Shown here piece after piece: positions 10,857 to 23,799 of a DNA stretch of 64,000 nucleotides (position 1 is its first letter; each line of letters starts with the position of its first letter). Source of the DNA: Amphibalanus amphitrite (taxonomy: Eukaryota; Arthropoda; Thecostraca; Balanomorpha; Balanidae); NCBI RefSeq assembly GCF_019059575.1, contig NW_024881535.1:1345001-1409000 (forward strand), given 5' to 3'. The notes under the pieces were generated by a model that was not told the DNA's origin, did no database searches, and saw only the letters and a list, made by a program, of their open reading frames with translations. The position numbers and the translations under genes were made by a program.

Positions 10857-12258
10857 TGTGCTGTGGCCTGTGAGGACGATGGACGAGATGTCACAGACGA
10901 TGTGGTACGGGCTCGTGAACTGTGGTGAGCTGGCTTCAAGAGCCACGTTCGTCATCAACAGCTGTGTTGGCATCATGCGTCATCGGCTGAAACGATGACG
11001 TACAGTCATGAAAGCCGCACGGGATTGACGCTGTGTGGCGGTTATTCGCATCTCATGTGTCTGGTGATCGTGGAATCGTGCCGCCGTTACAGCGCCGACG
11101 ACCGTTTCAGCCACGGTCGTAATCGCTTTGTGCGTATACCTGGTGGGTGCGCAAGTCAGTTTGAACATGTGTACCTCGGTCAGTCTCTGTAACTGGAATT
11201 GATGACTCTTGCTGCGTGCTGCTCGAAATATTGTGACGTGCTGCTGCTGCGTCCCAGGATTTTGTCAGGGTTACTTTTGTGAGTGACATAGCCCACAGAA
11301 AACGCTTAGCCCGATATTTCAGAAGCTGTTGAAAATGTCACGTTAATTACGTATCGCTATTCCAAGCTGAAATAACTTATCCAGACTTATCTAATAGATG
11401 ATTCATCTATTCATCTCCCTTCCGATGCTATGCTGTTTGCTATGTCGTGCCACTAAGGGTGTTATTGATGTTTTTCTTACTTTGCTTTTTGACAAAATAC
11501 CAATTGTCAAGACTTGTTTGTTATCGTATTTCCTTGCGGACGGGAGAAACCCGAAGCTGCGGTATCTTCATTAATCATTTCCATTTCAACGATAAATGCC
11601 AAAATGAATATTGCACACTTCTTCACTAATATCGTGCTATGAAGCGAACTTTATGAGTTAAGTAAGTAAAGGCTTATCCACATGCTTGTATTATTCATCC
11701 GTTCATAATATACACGTTATATCGATATCATACAATTATCAACATTGCGATCATCCACATTGCAAATGTGCACAGGAACACAAGCTCAGGTAGGCAGAGG
11801 CTAAAACTAGCAATAAATATCGTCCTACACCCCCCTGGGTACCCAGCGATGGCGTCTTGGATACGCATAACACACTTCCCGGCAAACACGGGGAAATCAT
11901 GGTGGTGGGCACGCTATGTGGCTTTATGGGAACGGGCAACGCGGCTGGATCGTAATAGGAAACGAAACTATCCAACGCAGGAAAATCAATGATCGAGCCC
12001 TTCAACAATGATGCACACACGTCTCGCAGCACTTGGTAGATGGTTAATTTACCCGCCAGTATTAACCCCTCGTTAAAATACACAGCTCCATTCACATCAT
12101 CCCCTCTTAGATGTCTCACCACCTGATTCTCACACCTCTGAAAGACAGGTCACAATGCCCAATAGACACTCTACTTCGGCCAGTCCGGACGCTGCTCTTC
12201 ACGACAGATTTCCACCGTCCCAGCTGCCGTTCTACAATCAGAGCGGCTGATCAGCGCG
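10857..12258 (+). other. UBL5 3' region and convergent intergenic DNA
   Basis: The 3' UTR of UBL5 starts here. The first clear AATAAA on the plus strand that I see is at 11812-11817, which would make a long 3' UTR of about 950 nt; an earlier non-canonical signal is possible. No other gene is visible before the TTAA element at 12259. Confidence 0.35.
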
Positions 12259-13257
12259 TTAACCCTATTCCTGGCGGGCTCCGCCGGGACAAGAAACTGG
12301 CGGGGGGGGGGGGCCGATTCGGCCCCCCCCCTGAGATCTCGAGAACGAAGCAAGATAGCGACAAACGGTAAACGGCATCGGATACGCACGGTCAAGATCT
12401 ACAATTTTTACAAAGGTCATTTTCAGGTCAGGTCAAAGATGACGTCACAGGGGTCGAAAAAGTCAAAATGGCGGCGCTAGATATGGGGAGAGTTTTTCTC
12501 GAATAACTTTCGAATTAGTCAAGATAGGAACAAACTAAGGGCATCATCGTGATCCTCTCGTCAATCCGCATCGAATGATATATATGTTGACCTCGCAAGG
12601 TCAAGGTCAAAGGTTGACCTCAGGTTACGTGACCTCGAGGTCATCATGTATATCATTCGATGCGTCTTGACGAGCTGAACACAATGAGACCATCCACGCG
12701 TCTGTATCTTGTTCCTGTACGGAGTTATTGGCCAAAAACCTTTGGTGACCTTTGATGACGTCACATGACCTCACAGCTGCCCAACAGCAAAACAGACCTC
12801 AAGGTAGTGAAGGTTGATCGTATATGAAGTCATGTATGGTATATGGGGCCATTCCGACCCGTTTTAGTGGTAAAAACAGGGAGTTGATTTTTCCCCCATT
12901 GACTTATAATGGGAAGGTCGCGAAACTGACCTGACCTTAGGTCACCGATATCAAAATTCCGAGATATACAAATTGCACATACTGGTACCCTAACTAAAGC
13001 CTGAAGAGAAGAAATTGATCGGTCAAAAACTCTAGCTCTGGCGTGATTGCAAACTTTTCTGAGGTAGGGTCACCAAACCGCCTCTGGTGACCTGACCTGA
13101 GGTCAGATCAACTCAAAATTTTCAGACATGTTGCGTAGAAGCCTTTTAGGAAAAGTCAGAAAATTTGAGCTTCCTAGCTCAACGCGTTTGGGAGAAATAA
13201 CCAAAAAACCTCAGGGGGGGCTCCTGAGGCCCCCCCCCCCGCCAGGAATAGGGTTAA
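12259..13257 (+). mobile_element. TTAA-flanked piggyBac-like non-autonomous element, family A copy 1 (999 bp including both TTAA)
   Basis: TTAA at 12259-12262 and 13254-13257 flank a 16-bp inverted repeat CCCTATTCCTGGCGGG at both ends. Next to each end is a G-tract/C-tract hairpin. Inside lie an imperfect inverted repeat of about 100 bp (about 12570-12673, arms with GCATCGAATGATATA), a dozen or more AGGTCA/TGACCT hexamers and TGACGTCA sites. No transposase frame is present. TTAA targets with ends beginning CCC are typical of piggyBac elements; assignment rests on that alone. A second copy lies inverted at 61826-62820. Confidence 0.85.
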
Positions 13258-14088
13258 ATGCTAGGCAAAGCACGGACAAGACCCAGCCAGTTAGCAACCA
13301 CAAATACGCACGATACACTGGAATGATACGGACCGGCAGAAAACGGAAAACTTCCCGAAATTTAGGGTAGCTTTCGAGCACACAGCAGTTAGAGAATAAT
13401 TATCAGGCCACATTTTTACGTGATTCCGACCTCAGAACACCAGTAACTTGCCACGAAGCGTGATCACACTGAGGGACCTTTCCGCTAGAGCGGTAACGTA
13501 TACCGCTGTCGCGACCGACTGTCCACATAAGGGTCACCCGATAACTCTGGTAACACGGAACTGGTAACTCGATGTCAGAATGAGGAGTCGAACGGGAGTC
13601 CCAGGCAGTGCGGAGGGGTTATTACCTTCAGCTACCGCCCCCCCCCCCCTCCCCACACTGGACCCTACCAACAACGTCTCCGTCCTGATCCACACATAGC
13701 AGCCAATGCCAATCACCTCGGCGTTCAGCTTTGGTCCGACTGATGTATGACCTACATCACTCCGCACTCAACGGCAGTCTCAATTTCAACATCATCGGCG
13801 CAGTCTTACAACGTCTTCCGCTCCTACTGCTGCTGAGCTGTCTCAGAACACAGTCTCTGTAGCATCCACTGCCACACACCTCCCAACATCTACTGCGACG
13901 TGCCTCGATCCTCCTCCATTATGATCCGCATTCTATTCATCCCAGCCGCTGCTGCCAGATCAGCCACTTTAGCACCAATCTTCGCCATCTAGCCACATCT
14001 TCCTTCCCGAGTTCTCCACTCTGCGAGCCTCCCAGGTCATCTGAGAGTTCCCCACACACTGAGACTTCCCTAGCAGTCAGTGCTATCG
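13258..14088. other. gene-free stretch downstream of WDR45B
   Basis: No gene supported. It includes a C-tract at about 13637-13651 and C/T-rich sequence at 13780-14060 that is probably the WDR45B 3' UTR. I found no canonical minus-strand AATAAA here. Confidence 0.3.
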
Positions 14089-17000
14089 CTAGGTATCCTC
14101 ACCCAGTTCCAAGAACTGCGCGTACAGCTCCCGCCGACACTCTCCCTTGGCCGTGAAGCCGTACTTGTAGAAACTGCCGTCGGCGCACACAACTGAAACA
14201 GAGCGAAAGGGAGGGTTAGGCCAACAACTCAGGTAAAGGGTGTGAGATCAATGAATCGGTCGCTAAAACAGAATTCAGCTACATAGAAGTGTTGCAATCG
14301 ATTTACAGTAAAATATCAAGTGTTTTCAAACGATTTCATGCCCAAGATAGCCGATAGGACAATGTTTAATATTACGCAGTGCACACCTGATAGATTAATT
14401 CGGCATCTATTTGATCCGTCGGTCAACTATTTACTCGGTATTGATTTTATTGTGAAAAAAACTTGGTGTCATCTATATTACTCCCCCGCCCATTTCACTG
14501 CCCTTCTCTCCCTCCTCCACTCACCAATGACGGACTTGTTGTCGGCTCCAAAGGCACAGACACACTGCGGGCCGCCCGGCACCTGGAACCTTCCGAACGA
14601 CCAGCGGGAGTTGAAGTACTTGGGGAGAAGCGCTGCCGCCGCCGGCACCAGTCTGGGAGGGAGACACGGGTCAATGTGGGGTCAGAACGGGGTCGTCAGC
14701 GAATGGTCGGAACGGGAATCACGGGACATGGTGGCGGATCAGTGTTAGTAGCGGGGGTTCATTAGCGAGCGGTCGGTACTGGAATCGATGGCCAAGGTGG
14801 GGTCAGTGTTAGTTGTACAAATACAAATTAAAATACAAAAGTAGTCAACGTGGGGTTTATTAGTAGATCATGGGTTAAGGTGACCACAGAACACTGCTCG
14901 AGCAGTGCCTCTTTAATAAAAGGCACAACGGTACCCTAAGCCGACCAGCCTAAGCATCATTCTGTGAGCATTGAGATGGTCATGAGCATAAATATTGAGC
15001 AACGACGAAATCCGTCGCCGCTGTAACTCGCGCGGTGCCCTCCATCCCTCTGTGCCTTACCCTGTCTCCTTGGCCTTGTGCTCCTCCTCTACGGCGAATA
15101 CGTGCACCGTGCCGTGGTCGCTGGAGACGCACAGCAGAGACGAGTCGTGGTTGAAGTTGATACTGTACGCGACGGGGGAAGAACGTGTCAGATAGATAAG
15201 TCTGAGATAGGTAGTTATCTTATATCTAAACCTCAACGTGTATGCGTCAGTCAAAGAATAGAATTATCGGTACATTCAGAGTCTTTTTAATCCTAGTGTT
15301 GGTTGGTTTTGGATTTTGGGCCAGACTGTGGACTGTGTACTACACAGGCATGGTGTTTAGATCATCGGTGCACTCGGTAACAGGTATTTATGGAGATTGT
15401 AGCACTTAGCAACCGTAAAACACAAAAACACACGAAACGATCTCAAGGGCAAACACGTTCACTTCACCCTTGTTTTCGTTTAATTTACCAGCTAAGCCAT
15501 GAATCATAACGAAAGTCACGCGAAGTAGCTTGGCGGTGATATTCAACACTTTGGCTTGACGCCAAGAATACATGTCAAGCCGCGATCACACCAGGCACAG
15601 CTGTTAAGGCGACTTCCAGTGTTTCAGACAAAGGAAATGGATCAAAACACTTGTACGGCCGAAATAAAACACAAATGATGCTTAAAAAGTGGCCGAAAAT
15701 AAAGATACCCCGAACTCGTTTCGGTGTATTGACCACCATGTTCTCGCACTCCTTTAGGAGCCTGTGAAGACTGACCAGGTATAGCCGCACTACTTACCAG
15801 TAGATGTGGGCGTTGTTGGCGCCCCTCCGGAGCTCGCAGAGAATGTCACCGGTCGACGTGTCGAACACCCGTATCAGAGTACCCTGGCAGCCGGAAACAC
15901 AGCGGTCAGAGAAAGCCGAGACGATATTACGAGACGGATAACGCGACTGCACAGACTAGCACCATGCTATAATGATCAGACAGAGTAGGGTAACTGCAGA
16001 GGAATAAGAAGACGAACGCACCGTATGTGTGCACCCATAAAGACGCAAACGCAAGTTACGTACGCAGGTGTGCGATTCGAAGCATGACAGATTATCATTC
16101 AGGCAATCATTGACAGCCAACACTTTTCTACTGGCAGTCGTGGAAAATGGCCAGAGTCTCTCTGCATTACTAAGCAATCAAGCAGCCTTGCCCCGTACCT
16201 TCTGACTGGCGGTGGCCAGTCGCGTGCCGTGCAGGTTGAGCTGCAGGCAGCTGAGCGCCGCCTCGTGCGCAGCCACGTCCAGGGGCGGCCGGGAGGTATC
16301 GGCCAGATCCACCAGGTGCACGTGACCCGTCCGGGAGCCGGGGAAGGCCAGTAGGGAGGCGCTCGAGTTGGGGCACAGCACGCACAGACCTGGCGGGACG
16401 GGAAAAGACAGATAAAGACGGCCCCTTACGCTGTCCTAGAAAGAGAATGCAAACAAGTCGGTTTTTACATAATGTAAGCGAATGGTGGATAACGCTACGG
16501 TAGTGAGAGCTAGTGTCGCAGATTATATGTGATGCGTTCACACCGATGAAGAACAGCTGGAAAATCCCAGTGCATGACAGCAAGGCATGGCCGAAAACAC
16601 GGATGACGCAATGATCGATGACTAAGAAGTTTACCGAGTTGACCGTTACAATGACGGTAAAAGTGTCATGTGGAGCCTTTAAAATGGACCAACAAAGAGC
16701 TGATGCAATGTTACACACTTCATCGTTTTTACCAGTCTAGAGAACGAAAGCCAAATGAACCTGAATTTGACACCAACACACCAAGGCTTTGATGTCCTAT
16801 AACCACGAGTCGCCCGCTCTCACCCTGCGGGTTGTAGGAGGTCGGGAACACATGCAGCGCCTGCGGCTGCTGCATGAACGTGTACACCTTGATCATGTTG
16901 TCGAGGACGGCGACGATCCGGTCCCGACGGAGGCGCACGGCACGCACGTCGCTGAAAAACTCCAGCTCGATCACCGTGCGCTTCTTCAGGTCGTCCCAGA

Positions 17001-18172
17001 TCATTACTGAGGAATAAAACACAGGAGGCTGGTTAGGAAGGTCAGGTAATGACAAGTTGATGACAATGATGGAACAAAAGTGTGGAGTAACGCGATGCTT
17101 TCCCGGGTAATTGATGCGTGATGAACCGCCGGAAGTTACTCGAGGTATTCCTTCTCATTAAATATGTCACCTCGATGGATTAAATTTGTCTTCATGCTCA
17201 TGTGGTTGGGAGTTTGACGTACCGTTGGTAGACTAATTGACCGTTATCTCGATGGAATAAATGACCGTTTTTCTTGCAAACAGTGGCTCTAGATAAATTA
17301 TTTTGTTCCCATGTAAATCTCAACTTGAAATGCTTAATGAGCTGATGCTAGCCTACCTTGCTGGATGATTCAACTTCATACTGCTTACCACACAGTTATT
17401 CAACAGGTGTCCACTTTGACCAGGGCTGCCCTAGTTACCTTTGTTGGGCGGGTACTTTGGACTACTTCCGCCGCCGACCAACGCCACGTAGTTGCAGCGG
17501 AACAGCATCTCCACGCTGCCGATGCCGCCATCAGGCCAGTCCTGGCGGACCTTCTCCTTCAGCGGATCACAGTTGTAGATGCGGAAACCGTTGTCGGTGC
17601 CGCATGCAAAACATCCTGTCAGAGGAGGAATGTGAGAATGGGGCAGGGAAAGGGTCAAAGGAGATAAAACGTCTTTAAACAATTTTTAATTTCAGGGCCT
17701 TCAAAACGTAGCAATTTTGATAATACCCTAACAGTGTGGGGCATGGGCTTGATGACTCTGGGCAGACTTGAGTTTAAGCGGCCTGCTTTTGTTGTGCCAC
17801 ATTGTCTTCCTCCTCACCTAGTCCGCAAGGTGCCCGTCTAGTGATTCAGGTCAGCTGACAATTGGTGAGAGGAGAGGCCATGCTAGACTCAGGAGAACTG
17901 TAATGCCATCTTTTGGTAACGTAAGTAAAGTAGGTACCTACCCTCTGAAGGCTGACAAAGGGAATCCAGTCATCAAACCAAAGTTTTCACATTCAGAACT
18001 GGAACCTGACTTTATTGTCACCTTGCATTTAGATGGAAACTTAGGTTCTTTACCCCCACACAAAAATATCAGCATTACAGTGGACAGTGGAAGGAACCCA
18101 CCTACCTTGGTCTTGGTTGAATGTGGAGAAAAGCAGTCCATTTGCATGAGGAGGATTGCAATTCATGCTCAT
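14089..18172 (-). CDS. WDR45B: WDR45B / WIPI3, PROPPIN-family phosphoinositide-binding WD-repeat protein
   Basis: Eight coding exons join in frame: 18172-18106, 17615-17439, 17006-16824, 16389-16199, 15883-15798, 15162-15061, 14652-14525 and 14192-14089 (1038 nt, 345 aa; human WDR45B is 344). All borders are GT-AG. Exon 1 encodes [17 protein letters not shown], exon 2 [20 protein letters not shown] and VALVGGG..PKYPPNK, exon 3 [16 protein letters not shown], exon 4 [17 protein letters not shown], exon 5 the LRRG phosphoinositide-binding motif (residues 224-227), exon 6 [24 protein letters not shown], exons 7-8 [12 protein letters not shown] and [15 protein letters not shown]. The family forms a seven-bladed propeller that binds PI3P/PI(3,5)P2 on membranes and acts in autophagosome formation. 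WDR45 (WIPI4) is the closest alternative; the wording and length favour WDR45B. Confidence 0.95.
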
Positions 18173-19900
18173 CTTGTATCAGATAACAACTTGTGACTCA
18201 AGTACCTATGTGGTTGATACTTTCAGCTTCGATATTGATGCACTTATGTCATATGTGTGGATTATTTCAGAATATGAACAATGTGCATCAAATTAAAAAC
18301 AAACTTGACCGAGAAAATTGCCAAATTAGACCGCTAATTTCAAGGTCCCATTTATAATTCACAGCATGTGATGCCTCTCGGGTCACAAACACACTCTTCA
18401 AGATCACTTCAGGAAGTAATCATCCCGCATCAACGGTAATAACACCTTTAAAATGAAACAAAATGCTCCTAAATGCCTCAGCACCGAACACAAAAGAGGG
18501 CTCTCTCTATCGTCTGGAGGTTTCGAAAGATGCTCTCCAGAGATGGCGCTAGTAAATTTGGCTGACATGACGTCATGCTAAAAAGTGATGGTTTTTGTGA
18601 GAGCAAATGTAATAATAGTTGAAAATTTTGTACTTTTGCTTAATTAAGAAAAAATAAATATACAATTGTTCAAAACAGCGTTTTCTTCATTCATCCTTCA
18701 TTGTTTTAAGAGGAATATAGACAGTTTAAATATTTTTTCTTGACCGCAATTCGCACACGCACTAAATTAAAAGCTGGAGTTTTGTGCGTTCGTAAATCGT
18801 GATTTGAGAAAATAAGTTGACAATAATCTTTTGCACTTTTGCTTTACAATCATTTTTCAATGCAGATAAATGCATAAATTATTCGAAAATAGGCATATCT
18901 TTGAAATATTATGATTTTCCACAAGCAAATTTTCCCAAAAACTTGAACTACTTACAACTGACGAACGCATCCAATAATCTGGATGTCTTAGGATGAGTTC
19001 GTCATTTTTTCCGAAGGAAATACGATACAGTTCAAGCTATTTTACCGATTTATTAGGGTACTTTTGCCAATGAATTAATAAATAAATGACAACAATTAAT
19101 CTCATTATCAACCATACTCGGAAGAACTTTCTTCGCATAAGCGCGAACACATCCGCGCTTTCATGAAAAGTCACGCCTGTAGATGTCAGGACTGCTGCTT
19201 TATGTTTCGCAAGGTGGCGCAGCGCGCAGGGTACCGACTACCGAGGCTGAGGTCTCCAGACTCTCCACCACGATTTAACTTGGAAATGGCCGATGGGGAA
19301 GGTCTCACCCAAAAACGGACGCCCTTTTACACAGCTGCATAAAGAGAATGAATTATTAGCATAGCTGACCACACGTCCCCTCCCCCTCTCCGCCCCAGCT
19401 CAATAGGAAATATCGCCTATTTTCCTTAGTCAGTTATATTCTGACTAATTTCTCACTCTTCCCAGTAAACCTTAACATGCATGATGCAGATGTCCACTGC
19501 GTAAGTCGTGTGCTTTCGTAAGTGTGCCAACTATATAGTGTTGCCTGCCTACACTCTACAGTACAGCCTACTGCTTCCCCATTGTCGTTATAATTGGTGA
19601 TTCTCAGGTCAAAAGTTACACAGTGGTCTCAGAGAACAATCGTTTCAACAAATTAACGATTCAAACCGTTGCATTCTACTTATATTCCGGTCAGTTCTGC
19701 TACTAAACGATTCCGGCAAAACACTCTTTAGGTTATGTATTAGCGAACCACCACACAAAATTCGCCCAATCAATGGTCAGTTATTACTGCTGGGCTGAAC
19801 CGTCATACGCTATATAGCCTATTATATAGCCTAGTCAATATTTTCAGAACGATACTGACTGACGAAACACAACGTATTCGCGGATTCGCACATACGTTGG
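18173..19900. other. WDR45B upstream region
   Basis: AT-rich non-coding DNA upstream of the WDR45B start codon. A word GGGCTCTCTCTATCG at about 18496 recurs inverted at about 22190, suggesting fragments of one dispersed repeat. No gene is supported. Confidence 0.3.
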
Positions 19901-22850
19901 CACCCAGGTGGCCTGTCAGCAGCCGCACAAATCCGCACAGCGCAGCCGGGATTTGACATTGAGATGGTACACCGTAAAGCATGCCTTTCCACACAGGCAC
20001 AAGCACAGGGACACAAATTCTCAAAATCCAAACTTATTCCAATACTGGTCAATTACGAATAGGCATAAAGTTTTGAGGTTTTCTCATGTTCATTCTTCTT
20101 TCAACACACGCGGCAGACTGCAGCAGCTGCAGAACATCTCACAGAGCTGCGCTGGATGCAGTCATGAGCTGGGACACGGTTTGTGACCAATGACCGATCG
20201 GGGGTGCCAGCCTCCTCCCGGCACGCGATGCACTGGCCGCCGCGCAGTCGATGTCGGGGCACCGCCGGCATTCGCCGACAGGGTTCCATCCGATTCGGTG
20301 TATTGGTGGCAGCCCGAACAGTGACCCACGCGAAGCTGGCGGACGTCGATGGCCGATGAGCGATGCCCTTCCGCGACCGGCGGTGGCAGTCGGTCCCACA
20401 TCAAGAACAGATACCAGTCATGCGGTCAGTCGGCGACGGCGCTGTCGCGAGCCGATCTGATGGTCGCGCGGTGGGCGTTGCCGACGTCCACCGGGACCGT
20501 CGACTGGGGGAGCGCGGCCGCCTCTTGGCCGCCGCCTCTGGTCGGCGAGCTCGTTGCGCTGTGGGACGGCATCCACTGCAAGTCGTTCACTGTGAAGCGG
20601 TCGTTTGACCGGACCTGGCAGGCGGGGAAAGGGGGCCTCAGATGAAGTAAAACCATCCCTCAGGCCAGCTTGAACTGGCTCTCCACCTCACCATGTTAGA
20701 TAAGCGGACACCCTCGTGATCATCGCAGCGATGATTGCCAATTGGTGTGTCATTATGGGAGAGGATGCCAGCCTCCTTTGCAAGATAGTCTGCCTTTAAC
20801 ATAGTGCAGCCCGACCCATTGCCTGTGGCGCAGACTGGGCTTGATAATGCAGTGCAGGACACACCAAACGTAAGCGGCCATCTGTACCCCCTGTGCAGTA
20901 GGGCTGACTCAAGAGCCCAGAGTTGCCCTCCCCCCCACCATTCTGTGCACGTGATAACTGGATGGGACATGCCATGGTCAGCATCTGTTCAAAAGCTGCC
21001 CTAAGCATGTAAAGCTCCACTGGCATGCTCAAGCATGGTCACAGTCAGTTCTCACTTCTCAGTTGAACCTCCAATGGAAACCCATCACAAAGTAGAGATC
21101 AGGGCGCCTCTCACACTGCAGCACACTCAACGACTGAGGCACCATCTCATCACTTGCAGGTGGTTCTTGCCAGGAGCAATGCCAGCCACGCACATCAGGT
21201 GATAACAGCAGTGTACAACTGCAATCTACAAGCATCCATGTTCTTTCTGGTTTTCTCCTGTTGAGATCCACTGCCATGCATGAACTTGATGGGCTTTTGT
21301 TGCGCTCCTCCCATGTGCAGACAGGTTTCTGCTGAAACAAAGCAAAGCAAATGTGATTAATAATGGCCCTGTTTCACCATCCAGACACTGTGTGCACTGG
21401 TAGCTACGGCATACCATAGCATCACTCAAATGACGTTGCATGTGACCTCTTAGTTTATGATCAATCGCGTTTGGAACAGAGTGAGAGGTTCTGAAAAACC
21501 GTACCAAGAACAGAGGTTTGAGTTCAAATACTGCTAGCATGCTGCTGGTGCTGGTACCGCAGCGTGCTAGCGTTCTGGGATGCTGTCATAGCTTAGCGTC
21601 ACAGTGAAGTTTGTTGACACTGCCATGGAAACCCAATGCTCTGACACACGCAGCGCACTGCAGTGCTGAGCACTGCAGTGCGTGCTCTGCCGTGAAACAC
21701 CACCCATGAACGTTGGTTGCATGACCAGGATGGAGCAGTGTGGCAGACAGTGATTTCAATTTTAATTGCACTTCCTAGAGATTAAAATGTTGTTGGTGAA
21801 ATTGCTATTCATTATTCCTATTACCATTGTCTAAATTTCACATTTTGATTTCAAGACAGCATCAGCATTGACATGTTATATAAAATAAGGTTTAGACTTC
21901 AGGTGGTCCCGGGTTCAGCTATTAAGTAAAACAAGGGCAAAAAATTGTCAAAAAAATATTTTTAAAAAATACCTGCCTTCATCAACACCTCATCTAATCT
22001 AACCTCATCCTCATCTAACAAGGCCCTAATAGCAAAAACCGTTTGAATAACAATGTAATATTTTGCAACCGCTGCACCATTACTGTCACGTACGCTATCC
22101 CTAGATTGGTTGCTGGTAAGTAGTGGTTGTCGTCATCAACTCGTCATGCAGCAGCTGATTGGGATGGGCGGGGCCTATTTTTATCCAGGCGATAGAGAGA
22201 GCCCAAAAGAGCTATGACCGCGATTGTAGTCAATGGATGTAAACAAACCGTAACCACTAAAACAATGCAAAATTTAGGATGGGCCTATTTTGCTGCTAGC
22301 GCATTCAAGCCAACGATGTCCCTCGAGAAATCTGTAGCGTGAGGTGAACGGGAAAGAAGACTAAATATTGACAACACAAGACATCCATATAGTTCTCTGG
22401 TACCAATCCCTCCTAAAAAATCATTCTACCAGCCCGTCTCCAATCAAGCAGCAGATTGGTCGTAGTAGGCGAATCCGCCGCCAGAGCAAACATTCGACCG
22501 CCAGCAGCAGACTCGCGAATATCATCCTACCACTACTGGTTCGAGCCGAATCACCGCCGAACGATAAATGCGTCTCCCCCCTAGCGCACCGCAAACTGCT
22601 GTGAAATTCCACCGTGCCCACCTCTCCACAGTAACACGCGATTTCATCTTTACCGCAAAATTGCCCTCAAATCCTCGCACCGTCACCTACTGATATTTGT
22701 AGCTTAGTTTCCACCACTTCACTCGCTCGTCATTCCCCAGAGAAACACAGGCTTTCACCTTTCCATTTATTTTTATTTATTTCGATGAATGCAAAGTGAA
22801 GCCCGTAACTAGTAGAAAACGTGCTCTTATATAAATACCAATCGTCAGGG
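19901..22850. other. gene-free stretch with GC-rich islands
   Basis: The segment 20190-20640 is GC-rich with several overlapping open frames on both strands that match nothing I recognise and that differ completely by strand, as expected for GC-rich DNA. Two copies of the 12-bp palindrome GCACTGCAGTGC lie at 21655-21666 and 21670-21681 and together form a longer palindrome. Nothing else is supported. Confidence 0.3.
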
Positions 22851-23799
22851 TTAACCCTCGCCCATGTAGGGGGGGGGGTTGGTACAACCCCCCCTGAGGT
22901 TTTTTGGAAATAGTGCAAAAACGGCGGCGCGCAGCGCCGCCAAATTTTGGGTACCTTATGGGGCAAACCTTGCGCATCTTTTGATAAAAAAATTTGACCG
23001 GGTCATGTCAGGTCACGGAGTTATGACGTCACAAAGGGAACAGCCTCCGGCCGGATTTTCACAAACTGAGTGCCAACGCCCGAGGTTTCCTGCCGGTGGT
23101 ACGGACATCGGTTGATGGATCGTGATGAAACTTCCCATGCATGTTGGGGCAAGTATTGGCTATCATATGGTATAAGAAACTTGACCAGGTCAGGTCAGGT
23201 CACGGAGCTATGACGTCACAAGAGGAACAGCGTCCGGTACTATTTTTTAAAAGCGCCCGAACCACTATTTTGCTTATTCTTGTCACCTCAATGGGAATAT
23301 GCAGCAATATTAGCTTCTATAGGGAGCAAATGGACCTCCCAAATCCAAAAAACACAATCAGATTTTAAAAATTTAAATTTTGATTTTTCGAATTTCTGCC
23401 GCCGACTGTGACCTTGCCGACTTCCGGCGCTCCCAACGCGCCATTTTTAGAGCTAGGGAAACGAAATACATACCAAACGATAGAGAATTCATCAAGGAAC
23501 ACGATAGTGAAAGTTTCAAGTCGATATCTCCCACCGTTTTGCCGCAATCGCCGCGGAAAGTTGAAAAAAGTCTATTTTTCCGAAAATTTGACCTTTGACC
23601 GGTCAAAAGTAGGTCAAATGTTGACCTAGGACCAAAAAATATACCACCAATCGCGAGATCTCGTTGAGAGCAGTCCGTTGGTTTTTTCCGCTAAGCTCTA
23701 CGACGCTCCGTTTTCAAACGCCAAGGGGGGGGGGGGGTCGCACCAACCCCCCCCTGCATGGGCGAAGGTGGCAGATCGCCGTTTACGGGCGAGGGTTAA
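22851..23799 (+). mobile_element. TTAA-flanked non-autonomous element, family B (949 bp including both TTAA)
   Basis: TTAA at 22851-22854 and 23796-23799. The ends share CCCTCGCCC, followed on the left by ATGTAGGGGGG and on the right strand by extra sequence and then CGCCCATGCAGGGGGG, so the right end appears to carry a 25-30 bp partial duplication of its terminus. G/C-tract hairpins cap both ends. The body carries AGGTCAGGTCA runs, GGTCACGGAG(T/C)TATGACGTCACAA twice (about 23010 and 23200) and TTGACCTAGG. No coding capacity. It has the architecture of family A but little direct identity. Confidence 0.75.

Noticed and set aside
12561-12764. 67-codon frame present in both family A copies (also 62318-62521)
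   Set aside because: It runs across the central inverted repeat and AGGTCA hexamers, has no family resemblance, and its conservation is explained by the recent duplication of the element.
20349-20656. Overlapping open frames in GC-rich DNA
   Set aside because: They are open on both strands with unrelated products, as expected where stop codons are rare; no splice or start support.
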